Positions 26,654 through 35,916 of a DNA stretch of 64,000 nucleotides are shown here, one piece after another; position 1 is the stretch's first letter; the number at the start of each line of letters is the position of its first letter. The notes under the pieces were generated by a model. The model saw nothing but the letters and a program-made list of their open reading frames with translations. It was not told where the DNA came from and searched no databases. Made by a program: the position numbers and the translations under genes. Source of the DNA: an uncultured Candidatus Puniceispirillum sp. (lineage in GTDB: Bacteria > Pseudomonadota > Alphaproteobacteria > Puniceispirillales > Puniceispirillaceae); the NCBI GenBank assembly GCA_905182545.1, contig CAJJBY010000001.1, forward strand, positions 62,001 through 126,000, in the 5' to 3' direction.

Positions 26654-27540
26654 CCATTAAGCCGCTTCATCCACGACACCTCTTAGGTGAACCAATCAAA
26701 CAGCGTATTCTCGCTGATGTGCGGGATTATGTTAAAAACACAAGTCGGATGGGCAAACTAGTTTCTATTGCGATAGACGGCACAGCAGAAGTCGGCGTCT
26801 ACATCAGAAATCAAGCAAAAGTTGCAGCAAACGTTGGCATTGAGTTTGAACAGCAGTTTTGGGATCGAAACATAACTCAAGGGGCTTGCAAAGCCATAAT
26901 TAAAAAATTGAATGATGACCCTAGTGTACTTGGTATCATTATTCAGCGCCCTTTGCCCCCACACATAAATGTCAGGTTACTTCAAACAACGATTCACCCG
27001 CTGAAGGATGTCGAGGGCATGAACCCCGAGTCCATTGGAAATATCGTTTATTCAGATATCGCGCTTGCTCCGTGCACTGCAGCAGCTGCCATTGAAATGA
27101 TAAAGTTCTTAGAACTAGAGATAAAAGGTCTCGAAGTTGTGATGATTGGCCATTCTGAAATTGTTGGTCGGCCGGTGGCCATGATGTTAATCGCCGAAGG
27201 GGCAACAGTGACTGTTTGTCATAATATGACGAGGTCAGTTGCAATGCATTCTCGGCGTGCTGACGTGGTTTTAGTTGCTGTTGGGTCAGCGCACCTAGTT
27301 GGGCCGGATATGATTAAGCCTGGCGCGGTGGTTATTGATATTGGAATAAACCAGCAAGAAAATAGTGATGGTAAGATAAAAATTGTTGGCGATGTGGATA
27401 CTGAAGCTGTCGCTGAAGTAGCTGACTGGGTTACGCCTGTACCTGGTGGTGTGGGCCCAGTTACTGTAGCAATTTTGATGCGCAATACGGTCTTAGCTCA
27501 CCAACGCCAACTCCAAAGTATCTGGAGGGAAGTAGGTTGA
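26650..27540 (+). CDS. FolD paralogue lacking the cyclohydrolase lysine (probable monofunctional dehydrogenase)
   Basis: A 296-residue FolD homologue beginning at a TTG that overlaps the upstream stop. The active-site lysine (Lys54 in the first copy) is Gln55 here (Y-I-R-N-Q), K-D-V-D-G is K-D-V-E-G, and P-C-T-P is P-C-T-A. The NADP loop (G-H-S-E-I-V-G-R-P) and [10 protein letters not shown] remain. In human methylene-THF dehydrogenase/cyclohydrolase, changing the equivalent lysine to Gln abolishes cyclohydrolase but spares dehydrogenase. I infer that this copy works only as a dehydrogenase, or acts on a related C1-folate. Its stop overlaps the next TSUP gene, giving a coupled folD-folD2-TSUP block. 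Confidence 0.82.
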   Translation: MTIKPLHPRHLLGEPIKQRILADVRDYVKNTSRMGKLVSIAIDGTAEVGVYIRNQAKVAANVGIEFEQQFWDRNITQGACKAIIKKLNDDPSVLGIIIQRPLPPHINVRLLQTTIHPLKDVEGMNPESIGNIVYSDIALAPCTAAAAIEMIKFLELEIKGLEVVMIGHSEIVGRPVAMMLIAEGATVTVCHNMTRSVAMHSRRADVVLVAVGSAHLVGPDMIKPGAVVIDIGINQQENSDGKIKIVGDVDTEAVAEVADWVTPVPGGVGPVTVAILMRNTVLAHQRQLQSIWREVG

Positions 27541-28541
27541 ATATATTTAAACGCCTCCCTGAGCTCCAGTTTCTTATCTTAATTACTATTGGTTGTTACG
27601 TATTCCTTGAGCTGTTTGTTAAGTCAAACGTTCTTAACGGTGATTTAGGGTTCTCTGGCGTTGATATAGTTTTTATTTCTTTCATTTTAAGTTTTTTAGT
27701 TGCGATTTTGTCCGTAATTGCGGGTGTTGGCGGGGGAGTAATATTTACGCCAATAATGCTAGCTTTTACATCAGTGGATACTTTGATAATCCGGTCCACT
27801 GGCCTTGTAGTAGCAATGTTTAGCGGTTTGGTTGCTTCCGGCCCATTTATGCGCAAGGGTCTTGCCGATATTAAACTAGTGTTTTTGGGGGCGCTCCCGA
27901 TCTTACTGGGGGGCTTTCTGGGTTCATATGCCGCGGTGAAGCTTTCTGAGCATTTTGGTGAAACTGGAGACTCAATAGTTCGTCTTGGCTTAGGCTTATT
28001 ATTAGCAGCAATAGCTCTGGTATTTGTTTTGGGCGGTTCTTCCAACGAATACCCTCAAGATAAAACAAAAAGCAAGCTCGCTACAAAGCTTAAACTTCGT
28101 CACATGTATTGGGAGGAAACACTCCAAAAGCCCGTAAAATATAATGTCCAAAATGTAAAAATTGCAGTTTTTTTATTGTTTGCTGTTGGCGTTACTGGTG
28201 GGTTTTTTGGTTTGGGCGGTGGTTGGGCAGTTGTCCCTGTTCTGAACCTTGTTATGAGTGTTCCATTAAAGGTTTCGGCAGCTACCAGTGGTGTTCTTTT
28301 GGCAATGGGCAACTCTGCAGCAATATGGCCATACATTAACATCGGTGCGTTGATAGGTGTTGTTGCTGCCCCTTGGATGCTTGGGCAAATAATTGGAGGT
28401 ATCGTTGGGGCGCATATTTTGTCGAGTATAAAGGCAGCCTTTGTTCGGAAACTTTTGATTGTCATGCTTTTCTTGACCAGTTTTAAATTGCTAAGCCGCG
28501 GCTTAGAGGGGCTTTTTAACATTTCAATTCCTTTTATATAA
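27537..28541 (+). CDS. TSUP (TauE/SafE) family membrane transporter, second copy
   Basis: A 334-residue membrane protein with about nine helices. It has the two TSUP repeats: G-V-G-G-G-V-I-F-T-P near residue 63 and G-L-G-G-G-W-A-V-V-P in the second half, separated by a polar loop (~residues 160-200). Transport of sulfite or a related sulfur anion is the family expectation. It starts with TTG overlapping the folD2 stop by four bases. It differs from the exporter at 21932, being longer with the first motif fully G-G-G, so the two may move different compounds or work in opposite directions. Confidence 0.82.
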   Translation: MNIFKRLPELQFLILITIGCYVFLELFVKSNVLNGDLGFSGVDIVFISFILSFLVAILSVIAGVGGGVIFTPIMLAFTSVDTLIIRSTGLVVAMFSGLVASGPFMRKGLADIKLVFLGALPILLGGFLGSYAAVKLSEHFGETGDSIVRLGLGLLLAAIALVFVLGGSSNEYPQDKTKSKLATKLKLRHMYWEETLQKPVKYNVQNVKIAVFLLFAVGVTGGFFGLGGGWAVVPVLNLVMSVPLKVSAATSGVLLAMGNSAAIWPYINIGALIGVVAAPWMLGQIIGGIVGAHILSSIKAAFVRKLLIVMLFLTSFKLLSRGLEGLFNISIPFI

Positions 28542-28549
28542 GGTGCATC

Positions 28550-28978
28550 ATGCCCACACAGAAAAAACCACCAATTCCAATTTCTGGAGTAATATATGGC
28601 GAGTTCATCTATTGGTGCACCTGTATTTCAGCAATGATTGTTGTATTTGGGACCATAAAGAGCTTTGTAGAGGGCTCTTCCTCGGATATTCCAGTTGAGC
28701 AACTTCTAGATGCGGTGTTTGCGGGGCAATCAGCTGATGCTGTTTGGGCCAGCTTACCGGTAGGCTCTACTCCTAACGCAGGGACTTATCTATCACTCTT
28801 AAATACTGGTGAGGCAATTACAGTTCTGGGAATTTGTTTTGGTGTATTGAGTGTGGGCCCAGCTATTTTTTTATCGGCGGCATTTATGTGGCGATCAAAA
28901 AATAAATTTTTTGCGATAACCGCTCTCTTTTCTGGGGTGTTTGCGGTGATTGCGCCATTTGTCTTTTTCTTGATTTAG
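28550..28978 (+). CDS. Small membrane protein following the TSUP transporter
   Basis: A 142-residue protein with hydrophobic spans at about 21-40, 90-115 and 120-141 and a soluble loop in between. It begins eight bases after the TSUP stop, so it is in the same operon. Small DUF1634-type membrane proteins are known partners of TSUP transporters in some prokaryotes; resemblance here is suggestive only. It probably assists the transporter. Confidence 0.55.
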   Translation: MPTQKKPPIPISGVIYGEFIYWCTCISAMIVVFGTIKSFVEGSSSDIPVEQLLDAVFAGQSADAVWASLPVGSTPNAGTYLSLLNTGEAITVLGICFGVLSVGPAIFLSAAFMWRSKNKFFAITALFSGVFAVIAPFVFFLI

Positions 28979-29048
28979 AGTAAACCGTTGGGAACTATAA
29001 ATCGGAATAACGTAATCGAAGCTGTGATTAATGAGCTTTTAACGACTG

Positions 29049-29092
29049 GCTATTTTTCAATAGCAAAAATGAGCTGATAGCCACTTGCTATT
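29049..29092. repeat. Tandem hairpins with GCTAT/ATAGC arms upstream of sat
   Basis: Two hairpins of a four-member set lie here: GCTATT (29049-29054) with AATAGC (29059-29064), and TGATAGC (29075-29081) with GCTATTATCA (29087-29096, one-base bulge). The third member is the terminator at 29110-29138 and a fourth, ATAGC/GCTAT, is at 29178-29192. The 16-base units TAGCCACTTGCTATTA (29078-29093) and TAGCCACTCGCTATTA (29116-29131) differ at one base and are 38 bases apart. Confidence 0.6.
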
Positions 29093-29109
29093 ATCAAGTA
29101 ATAAAAATG

Positions 29110-29138
29110 ACCTAATAGCCACTCGCTATTAGGTTTTT
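29110..29138 (+). terminator. Rho-independent terminator after the TSUP/small membrane protein genes
   Basis: ACCTAATAGC (29110-29119) and GCTATTAGGT (29125-29134) form a stem around a 5-base loop, with the T run at 29134-29138. It ends the C1/TSUP unit and isolates the sat-apr unit, which would then need its own promoter in 29139-29258. Confidence 0.75.
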
Positions 29139-29258
29139 GCTTGAAGCAGAGCGCCTTATATACTTATCCTTAAATCAATAGCAAGGGGCTATGAGCTCAT
29201 TTGTAGAAATATAGTTTTCAAATGCTTGTTTTAGTCGGTTTTTGGGGAGAAAACGGCG

Positions 29259-30419
29259 TTGTTAGTTCCACCACATGGTCATTCTGAACTGAAGCCTCTG
29301 CTTGTTGCTGAAGCCGACCGCGCTTATCAGTTAGATTTGGCGAAAACACTTCAATCTATCCCCATGACTTCAAGAGAATTGTCAGACCTTTTAATGCTAG
29401 GCATGGGTGCATACACCCCGCTTGATGGTTTTATGGGAGAGGAATCATGGAGAAAATGCTGCACTGACTTTTCGACAGATAATGGCCTTTTCTGGCCGAT
29501 ACCCATTACCTTATCGATATCTGAAGACAAGGCTTCCGAAATATTGATCGGTCAGATCGTGGCTTTGACAGATGGTGAAGGCATTATATACGGTACGCTC
29601 AAAGTAGAAGAGAAGTACAAAATCGATAAAAAGCTTGAATGCCAAGAAATTTATCGCACACTCGATCCAAAGCACCCGGGTGTTGAAAAAGTGATGACTC
29701 AAGGTGTTTTCAACCTCGCCGGGCCAGTCAGGGTTTTAAATGAGGGTGTCTACCCATCAAAATACAAAGGCTTGTATTTAAAACCAAAAGAAACAAGAGA
29801 AATCTTCGAAAAAAATAATTGGTCGACGGTTGCCGCATTTCAAACCCGTAATCCAATGCACCGTAGCCACGAGCATTTGGCAAAGATAGCGATAGAAGTT
29901 TGCGATGGCCTGCTCATCCATCAGGTGTTGGGCGCGTTAAAGCCTGGTGACATACCTGCTGAAGTTCGAGTTGCAGCGATTGACGCACTAGTTGAAAATT
30001 ATTTTGTTCCAGGGACTGCAATCCAGGCAGGGTATCCTATTGAAATGCGCTACGCAGGACCTCGTGAGGCTCTTTTACACGCCCTTTTTAGGCAAAACTT
30101 TGGATGTTCACACCTCGTTGTTGGAAGAGATCATGCGGGGGTTGGGGATTATTATGGACCTTTTGATGCTCATAAAATTTTTGATGAAATTCCAAAGGAC
30201 AGCCTCAAAACCCAGCCACTGAAAATAGATATTGCCTTCTTCAGTTACAAGTGCGGCGGCATGGCAACCGGTCGAACGTGCCCATCTGATGAAAGCCAAC
30301 GCCTCAATATCTCGGGGACACGGCTTAGGGAGATGCTCTCAAACGGTGAGCCTGTTCCAGATGAATTTAGCCGGCCAGAAGTCGTAGAAATTTTGCGGAA
30401 ACACTATGATAGCCGGTGA
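29259..30419 (+). CDS. sat: ATP sulfurylase (sulfate adenylyltransferase), dissimilatory type
   Basis: A 386-residue homomeric Sat. The nucleotide-binding motifs are clear: [10 protein letters not shown] near residue 195 and G-R-D-H-A-G-V-G around residue 288. In sulfur oxidisers it runs from APS plus pyrophosphate to sulfate plus ATP. The order sat-aprM-aprB-aprA matches the cytoplasmic sulfite oxidation route, not assimilatory CysDN. The start is TTG 29259, preceded by GGGGAG at good spacing. It gives substrate-level ATP from sulfite released by sulfonate cleavage. Confidence 0.93.
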   Translation: MLVPPHGHSELKPLLVAEADRAYQLDLAKTLQSIPMTSRELSDLLMLGMGAYTPLDGFMGEESWRKCCTDFSTDNGLFWPIPITLSISEDKASEILIGQIVALTDGEGIIYGTLKVEEKYKIDKKLECQEIYRTLDPKHPGVEKVMTQGVFNLAGPVRVLNEGVYPSKYKGLYLKPKETREIFEKNNWSTVAAFQTRNPMHRSHEHLAKIAIEVCDGLLIHQVLGALKPGDIPAEVRVAAIDALVENYFVPGTAIQAGYPIEMRYAGPREALLHALFRQNFGCSHLVVGRDHAGVGDYYGPFDAHKIFDEIPKDSLKTQPLKIDIAFFSYKCGGMATGRTCPSDESQRLNISGTRLREMLSNGEPVPDEFSRPEVVEILRKHYDSR

Positions 30420-30490
30420 TTAGCTGTTTTTATTTAACGAATCAAGTGAGTCTTAATCTTTAACCTTTTGATGTACGGAGAAGTCTGAAA

Positions 30491-31276
30491 ATGTTTGAAA
30501 TAAATCCATTTGCGGAACTAGCGGTAACGGTTCCAGCAGGCATAATGCAGGGCTTCGTGACTGTCATGATAGCCCTCGTCGCTGGGGGAACTATTTTCGA
30601 TATTATTCATAAAGGCAGTGCAAAATATTTCTTTCAGCGATGGTCTCGTGAAAAAGGGTTAAAACAAAGAGATCCAGGCTTTGATGAAAAGATTGCATCA
30701 GTTGCTAAAACGACCGCTCATGACGTCCTTACCTCTGGCGAGTTCTGTAATTTTAAGAGGCGTTTAGCACATCTACTTACAATGTATGGTTTCATTGCGT
30801 ACGCAGTAGCAACCGCCGTAATGGTTTTTTCATACCCGACCAAAGATATTGCTACACCAGCTTATTGGCCTCAGATTTGGTGGCTAGGCAGTGCAATGGT
30901 TTGCGCGGGCGGTTATTGGTTTTGGTTTTTCATCCGTGTTGACGTCGCAGCAGAAGGTAACTCACCTTTTAGGGTAATGAGGGCAGACCTTTTCGTTGTT
31001 TCTTTGATTTTGAGCACCACGTTCGCTCTAATCTGGGCTTACTCTCAAGCAGTTGGGGCCTCATATTCTTTCGTAGCTCTTGCCCTCTATTTGATCGCAA
31101 CCGCTGTTTTGTTTGGTTCCGTGCCCTGGTCAAAGTTTTCGCACATGTTTTTCAAACCGGCCGCTGCATATCAAAAGAATCTTGCACACCTTAACGGTGG
31201 TAGAAACCACTTGCCAGCACCAGTTGATAAGCCAGCTACATTAGGTAAGCCTGAACGGCATGGTCACAACTACTAA
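30491..31276 (+). CDS. aprM: AprM-type membrane anchor of APS reductase
   Basis: A 261-residue membrane protein with about five to six helices and a histidine in the A-H-L-L-T-M-Y-G-F-I segment. It resembles the heterodisulfide-reductase/nitrate-reductase gamma-like AprM found next to aprBA in some sulfur oxidisers, and would pass electrons from AprBA to quinone. It lies between sat and aprB with ACGGAGA before its ATG. The assignment rests on gene order plus topology. Confidence 0.82.
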   Translation: MFEINPFAELAVTVPAGIMQGFVTVMIALVAGGTIFDIIHKGSAKYFFQRWSREKGLKQRDPGFDEKIASVAKTTAHDVLTSGEFCNFKRRLAHLLTMYGFIAYAVATAVMVFSYPTKDIATPAYWPQIWWLGSAMVCAGGYWFWFFIRVDVAAEGNSPFRVMRADLFVVSLILSTTFALIWAYSQAVGASYSFVALALYLIATAVLFGSVPWSKFSHMFFKPAAAYQKNLAHLNGGRNHLPAPVDKPATLGKPERHGHNY

Positions 31277-31301
31277 AAGTCACAATCTATAGGAGATTAA
31301 A

Positions 31302-31802
31302 ATGCCAACCTTTGTATATATGACAGCTTGTGATGGATGCGGACACTGCGTAGATATTTGTCCGTCAGACATCATGCATATAGACCCGGTAACAAGACGT
31401 GCAGTTAATATTGAGCCAAATTTTTGCTGGGAATGTTATTCATGTGTGAAAGCCTGCCCACAAAATGCGATCGATGACCGCGGTTACTCCGATTTTGCGC
31501 CCATGAACCACAAGGTCAGAGTATTACGGGAACCAGAAAAAGGTACTATTTCTTGGCGTTTGAAATTCCGTGATGGCAGAGAGAAAAATTTTGTTTCTCC
31601 AATCCGAACGACTGAATGGGGCACAATTAAATGCGCATCTGAATACGAAGCGCCTGATGCATCAGAGATTGATGGTCAAGAACTTGCACATGAGCCCGAT
31701 TATCTGAAAGCCGAAGGTGGCTTGAGAAGAATATCAACAAAACAATTTAAGAAACATCCGATAGCAAAGAAAAGTGCCAGCAGTCTGAAAGCCGCTGAAT
31801 AA
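31302..31802 (+). CDS. aprB: Adenylylsulfate reductase beta subunit
   Basis: A 166-residue iron-sulfur protein. It has two [4Fe-4S] ligand sets: C-D-G-C-G-H-C-V-D-I-C-P at ~10-21 and C-W-E-C-Y-S-C-V-K-A-C-P at ~43-54. The following three-stranded region and extended C-terminal arm are typical of AprB, which embraces AprA. AGGAG precedes the ATG. It relays electrons from the AprA flavin toward AprM. Confidence 0.94.
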   Translation: MPTFVYMTACDGCGHCVDICPSDIMHIDPVTRRAVNIEPNFCWECYSCVKACPQNAIDDRGYSDFAPMNHKVRVLREPEKGTISWRLKFRDGREKNFVSPIRTTEWGTIKCASEYEAPDASEIDGQELAHEPDYLKAEGGLRRISTKQFKKHPIAKKSASSLKAAE

Positions 31803-31839
31803 GTTGTTTGGATAAACTAGTTTCCTAGGGAGAGTATTT

Positions 31840-33693
31840 ATGGCTGGTAAAAAGATTGTTCACGTAGACTCAGATATACTTGTTATCGGGGGTGGCTTTG
31901 GAGGTTGTGGCGCAGCATACGAGTCGCGTTACTGGGGAAGGGATAAAAATGTTGTCGTAGTTGAGAAAGCTAATATCGAACGAAGTGGCGCAGTTGCACA
32001 AGGACTTTATGCGATCAACTGCTACATGGGTATGCGCTGGGGACAAAACGAGCCAGAAGACTATGTTCGCTATCAGAGAAATGACCTGATGGGCCTCGTG
32101 CGCGAAGACCTAGGGTATGATATTGGCCGTCACGTTGATTCTACTGTTCATAAGTTTGAAGAGTGGGGGCTACCCATAATGACTGATGAAAACGGGCAGT
32201 ATCAGCGTGAAGGAAAATGGCAAATCATGATCCACGGTGAAAGCTACAAGCCGATTGTTGCTGAGGCCGCTCGAAAAGCTGCGAACAAAGTTTATAATCG
32301 CATTATGGTTACCCACCTTCTAATGGATAAGAAACAGGCTAACAGGGTAGCTGGGGCTGTTGGATTCAATGTTCGGACTGGAGATTTCTACGTTTTTCAG
32401 TCGAAAGCAGTGATTGTTGCTGCGGGTGGCGCATCACACATATTTAAACCACACTCTGCAGGCGAAGGTATGGGGCGTACATGGTATGCACCTTGGAGTA
32501 GCGGATCAGCCTACGCATTGCCCATCCGAGTTGGCGCAAAAATGACTCAAATGGAGAACCGAATTGTTCTTACACGGTTTAAAGACGGATATGGGCCAGT
32601 TGGCGCATATTTCTTACATTTGAAAACATACACGGAAAATGGATTTGGGGAACAATATGAGCCCAAGTGGAGAGAATCAATTGAAAAATTGGTTGGCGAT
32701 TACGTAAACCATGAACCCGTGCCGACATGTCTCCGAAACCATGCTTTCCTGAAAGAGGTGGAGGCAGGTGGTGGGCCAATAAGAATGGTAACTAAAGAAG
32801 CCTTTAAAGACCCGCACAAAGAAATTGTCGGTTGGGAAAATTTTTTAGGCATGACCATTGGACAAGCCGTTGTTTGGGCAGCAAACAACATTGACCCGAA
32901 AGAAATCAACCCAGAATTAGTCATGTCAGAGCCTTACGTAATGGGGTCCCATGCAACATGCTCTGGAGCTTGGGCGAGTGGACCAGAGGATTATGCACCT
33001 GACGAATACCAATGGGGTTATAATCGTATGATGACGGTGGATGGTCTGTTTGGTGCTGGAGACACCCTTGGTGGAACTCCTCACAAATTTTCTTCAGGAT
33101 CCTTTACTGAAGGCAGATTGGCAGGAAAGGCCGCCGTCAAGTATGTCAACGATTTGGGAACCAATGTTCCTGAGGTTGATGAAGCTGAGTATATGGCCTT
33201 ACAAGTGGAAATTTACCAGCCTTTGGAAAATTACAGAGTCGGCCGCAATGAAATTACGGGCGGGACAGTATCACCAAGCTACCTACTGCCACTGGCTGGA
33301 TTGCAGCGACTTGAGAAAATAATGGATGAATACTGTGGTGGTTGTGGCCAGCGTTATATGGTCAACACACCCTTGATGGAGAGAGGCATAGAGCTCCTAA
33401 AAATGCTCAAAGAAGACCTCGCAAATCTTGGTGCAGATGGATTGCACCAATTACTACGTGCTTGGGAGTTACATCATCGTGTTTTAGCATCTGAGTGCGT
33501 GATGGCGCATACAATGTATCGCGAGGAGACACGGTGGCCTGGATACTATTATCGCGGTGACTTCCCCAAGCTAGACGATAAGAATTGGCATTGCTTTACT
33601 TTGTCTCAATATGAAGAGAGGACTGGTGAGTTCCACATGGAAAAAGCACCGGTGTATCACATCGTTGACGAGCATAAGAAAGCTGCGGAATAA
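31840..33693 (+). CDS. aprA: Adenylylsulfate reductase alpha subunit
   Basis: A 617-residue FAD enzyme that joins sulfite and AMP into APS in the oxidative direction. The N-terminal Rossmann motif (V-I-G-G-G-F-G-G-C-G-A) is at ~16-26. R-S-G-A-V-A-Q-G-L-Y-A-I-N-C-Y and E-D-Y-V-R-Y are AprA hallmarks, and the C-terminal arginine-rich helical part contains W-P-G-Y-Y-Y-R. Length and motifs are intact. Along with Sat it oxidises sulfite in the cytoplasm with ATP formation. The gene is unbroken, unlike the soe genes nearby. Confidence 0.95.
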   Translation: MAGKKIVHVDSDILVIGGGFGGCGAAYESRYWGRDKNVVVVEKANIERSGAVAQGLYAINCYMGMRWGQNEPEDYVRYQRNDLMGLVREDLGYDIGRHVDSTVHKFEEWGLPIMTDENGQYQREGKWQIMIHGESYKPIVAEAARKAANKVYNRIMVTHLLMDKKQANRVAGAVGFNVRTGDFYVFQSKAVIVAAGGASHIFKPHSAGEGMGRTWYAPWSSGSAYALPIRVGAKMTQMENRIVLTRFKDGYGPVGAYFLHLKTYTENGFGEQYEPKWRESIEKLVGDYVNHEPVPTCLRNHAFLKEVEAGGGPIRMVTKEAFKDPHKEIVGWENFLGMTIGQAVVWAANNIDPKEINPELVMSEPYVMGSHATCSGAWASGPEDYAPDEYQWGYNRMMTVDGLFGAGDTLGGTPHKFSSGSFTEGRLAGKAAVKYVNDLGTNVPEVDEAEYMALQVEIYQPLENYRVGRNEITGGTVSPSYLLPLAGLQRLEKIMDEYCGGCGQRYMVNTPLMERGIELLKMLKEDLANLGADGLHQLLRAWELHHRVLASECVMAHTMYREETRWPGYYYRGDFPKLDDKNWHCFTLSQYEERTGEFHMEKAPVYHIVDEHKKAAE

Positions 33694-33706
33694 ATTTGGC
33701 CAGCTA

Positions 33707-34474
33707 ATGCTCATCGCACAACTAACCGATACACACATAACAGTTCCCGAGAATGGAAATGGGGACTGTTATGTAAAGCTTGAAGCGCTAAGGAAATGTG
33801 TTTCAGCTATAAATAAGCTCAATACTGCACCAGATGTGGTAATCCACACTGGAGATTTAGTCCACAATGGCAGTGATGAAGAGTATCGGCTGACCAAATT
33901 AATTATGGATGAATTGCGAGCACCGTATCTTATTACTCCTGGTAATCGTGACTCTGTAACAGCGTTAATAAGGAATTTTACCCTACACTCATACCAAAAT
34001 GCTGATACAGCGTTTCTTCAATATGCTACTAGTGTATTAGATTACCGCCTTATTGCGTCAGATACTTCCACTGAAAACAACAATCTTGGTTTTTTAGACT
34101 TTCAAAGACTGGCTCATCTTGACAATTTATTGAATGAAAAGCCTGAACGCTCTACTGTAATATTTATGCACCACCCGCCAATCAATCTATCAAACTCTGA
34201 ACCGTTAAAACACGAATATGAGAGTTACGGGATGGTTAGAAACTTTTCTGAAATTATTGATCGCCACCCTCAAGTGGTTGCCATACTGTGCGGCCACATT
34301 CACCGTTCGCTCACTGGTTGGATAAACGCAACGCCTCTTGTAGTTATGCCGCCACTAAGTAAGAGTTTGAACAGAGATCCGGCTTCTTACTCTTCGACAC
34401 CCAATATTGCTTTTTACTTACATACCATTTCGACAAAGGCGTCGGTAGACACTGAAGTAATAACCGTCAATTAA
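33707..34474 (+). CDS. Class III cyclic-nucleotide phosphodiesterase-like metallophosphoesterase
   Basis: About 255 residues from ATG 33707, which lies 13 bases past aprA. The calcineurin-like motifs are D-T-H (near residue 8), G-D-L-V-H, G-N-R-D in place of G-N-H-D, F-M-H-H-P-P and G-H-I-H-R. This is the CpdA/GpdQ fold. The Arg in place of the third-motif His may alter catalysis. Co-transcription with aprA suggests a role with AMP, APS or another nucleotide of the pathway, which is inference. cAMP or phosphodiester substrates are equally possible. Confidence 0.72.
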   Translation: MLIAQLTDTHITVPENGNGDCYVKLEALRKCVSAINKLNTAPDVVIHTGDLVHNGSDEEYRLTKLIMDELRAPYLITPGNRDSVTALIRNFTLHSYQNADTAFLQYATSVLDYRLIASDTSTENNNLGFLDFQRLAHLDNLLNEKPERSTVIFMHHPPINLSNSEPLKHEYESYGMVRNFSEIIDRHPQVVAILCGHIHRSLTGWINATPLVVMPPLSKSLNRDPASYSSTPNIAFYLHTISTKASVDTEVITVN

Positions 34475-34511
34475 GATTCACTCCAAATACTGAAAGTTGT
34501 GAGCTCGAAAA

Positions 34512-34871
34512 ATGGAAACAGCAGACAAATTCATTTTCAAATCCTTTGATAACATAAAAAACTTTATGATAACCCAATGTACGTTAAGTGAAGAGCCTGA
34601 CGTAGTCGTAGCTATTATGGGCGAGGATGTCCCTGAGGACTTTGAGGCCCCACTATTCCTTGGAAACAAATACGTGGTCGCACTTCCTCAAATAATAGTT
34701 GGCTATGCTAAGGAAGTAACAGTTTGGTTTTCAAAAGAGGTGCCTCCTGAAATCATGTCAAATCTAATACAAGAATACTTTGACGCTCATTTTCCCAACC
34801 TTAATATTGACGAGTCCACGTCAATGGGAGTGTCCGAAGCAGGAAAAATACGCATTATCAAAAATAGCTAG
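34512..34871 (+). CDS. Unknown small soluble protein after the apr operon
   Basis: A 119-residue acidic protein of no recognised family. No signal peptide, membrane span, cysteine cluster or nucleotide motif is visible. The predicted pattern alternates strands and helices, suggesting a compact alpha/beta domain. It starts 38 bases after the phosphoesterase gene on the same strand, so it probably belongs to the tail of the apr operon. Confidence 0.5.
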   Translation: METADKFIFKSFDNIKNFMITQCTLSEEPDVVVAIMGEDVPEDFEAPLFLGNKYVVALPQIIVGYAKEVTVWFSKEVPPEIMSNLIQEYFDAHFPNLNIDESTSMGVSEAGKIRIIKNS

Positions 34872-35007
34872 GGCCAAAAAACCTTTTAAAACTATTTCAA
34901 ATTGACACACATTTGTAGGATTGGAAAAATTTTCAACTAGTTTATTTTCTATTGGCAAGGAAACCAGTTTTTTTGTCGCTGTTAAATAATTTGGTTGAGG
35001 CTATGTA

Positions 35008-35904
35008 TCAAATGGCTTGGTGTTTAGTGTTATGAATAAACTGAATCAGCGCTTTTTCAGCATCAGTTTTTGGTCGCTCCTTGTGAACAAGCATGTAATA
35101 AATTCGAGGAGAGAAATTTAATGCAGAGGATTTAAGCAGGCCAGTTTGTATTGATAGAGCCACAACGTGCTTTGAAATTAGAGTAGCGCCCGCGCCGGCG
35201 ACAACAGCTTCTCTAACCGACTCGTTGCTTGGAAGTTCAAGAATGATATTTGAACTGTCCCAAGTTAAACCATTCTGGTTGATAAAGTCTTCTAGCATTT
35301 TGCGGGTGCCTGAGCCTTTTTCCCTGACTATCCAGGGGATGTTTTGAAGATTGATCAAACTATTTGACATCCCAAATGACAACCATTTTTTTGCAGAAGC
35401 AACCATCACTGGCTGATCATGATCGACTTCTATTAGTTCAATTTTATTTGACGTAATTTTTCCCTCAACAAAACCAATATTGGCCGTTCCCTTTAATATG
35501 GCCTGTTCAACAGCGGCCGTATTTATCATGGATACGTTTAATGTTACTTCTGGGTTTCTTGTGTGAAATATTGCCAGTCTCTGGGGCAACCAATAATTAG
35601 CGATGGTTTGGCTCGCTGGTATATGCAGTCTACCGTGTGTTTTACCGCTTAATGCCCGTAAGTTCCGCGCAGCTGCCATGGCGCTTGATAGTGTGTTTTG
35701 TGCCTCAGGTAAAAAGATTTGGCCAGTTTCAGAAAGCTCGATTGAACGCCCTACCCTTTCAAAAAGTTTGACCTCATATATGTTTTCTAGGGATGCAATC
35801 GCTGCTGAAGCAGCTGACTGGGTCATCCCAAGTATCTCTGCTGCCTTAGTTACGCTGCCAACTTGAGCGACTGTAATGAAAATTTTTAGCTGTGTTAATG
35901 TCAT
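35008..35904 (-). CDS. LysR-family regulator, divergent from soeABC
   Basis: A 298-residue LysR protein. The helix-turn-helix spans ~15-60 (S-V-T-K-A-A-E-I-L-G-M-T-Q-S-A-A-S), and the effector domain contains R-E-K-G-S-G-T-R-K-M-L, typical of the CysL/CbbR-like subgroup that responds to sulfur or carbon metabolites. It is transcribed divergently from the soeA-like gene across 163 bases with two inverted repeats, so it probably regulates soeABC. It may also affect the apr genes, whose last gene converges on its 3' end. Confidence 0.82.
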   Translation of the reverse strand: MTLTQLKIFITVAQVGSVTKAAEILGMTQSAASAAIASLENIYEVKLFERVGRSIELSETGQIFLPEAQNTLSSAMAAARNLRALSGKTHGRLHIPASQTIANYWLPQRLAIFHTRNPEVTLNVSMINTAAVEQAILKGTANIGFVEGKITSNKIELIEVDHDQPVMVASAKKWLSFGMSNSLINLQNIPWIVREKGSGTRKMLEDFINQNGLTWDSSNIILELPSNESVREAVVAGAGATLISKHVVALSIQTGLLKSSALNFSPRIYYMLVHKERPKTDAEKALIQFIHNTKHQAI

Positions 35905-35916
35905 TCCTTTATATAA

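Noticed and set aside
29041-29200. CRISPR-like repeat array
   Set aside because: Only two near-identical 16-base units, with hairpin symmetry, no regular spacers and no cas genes.
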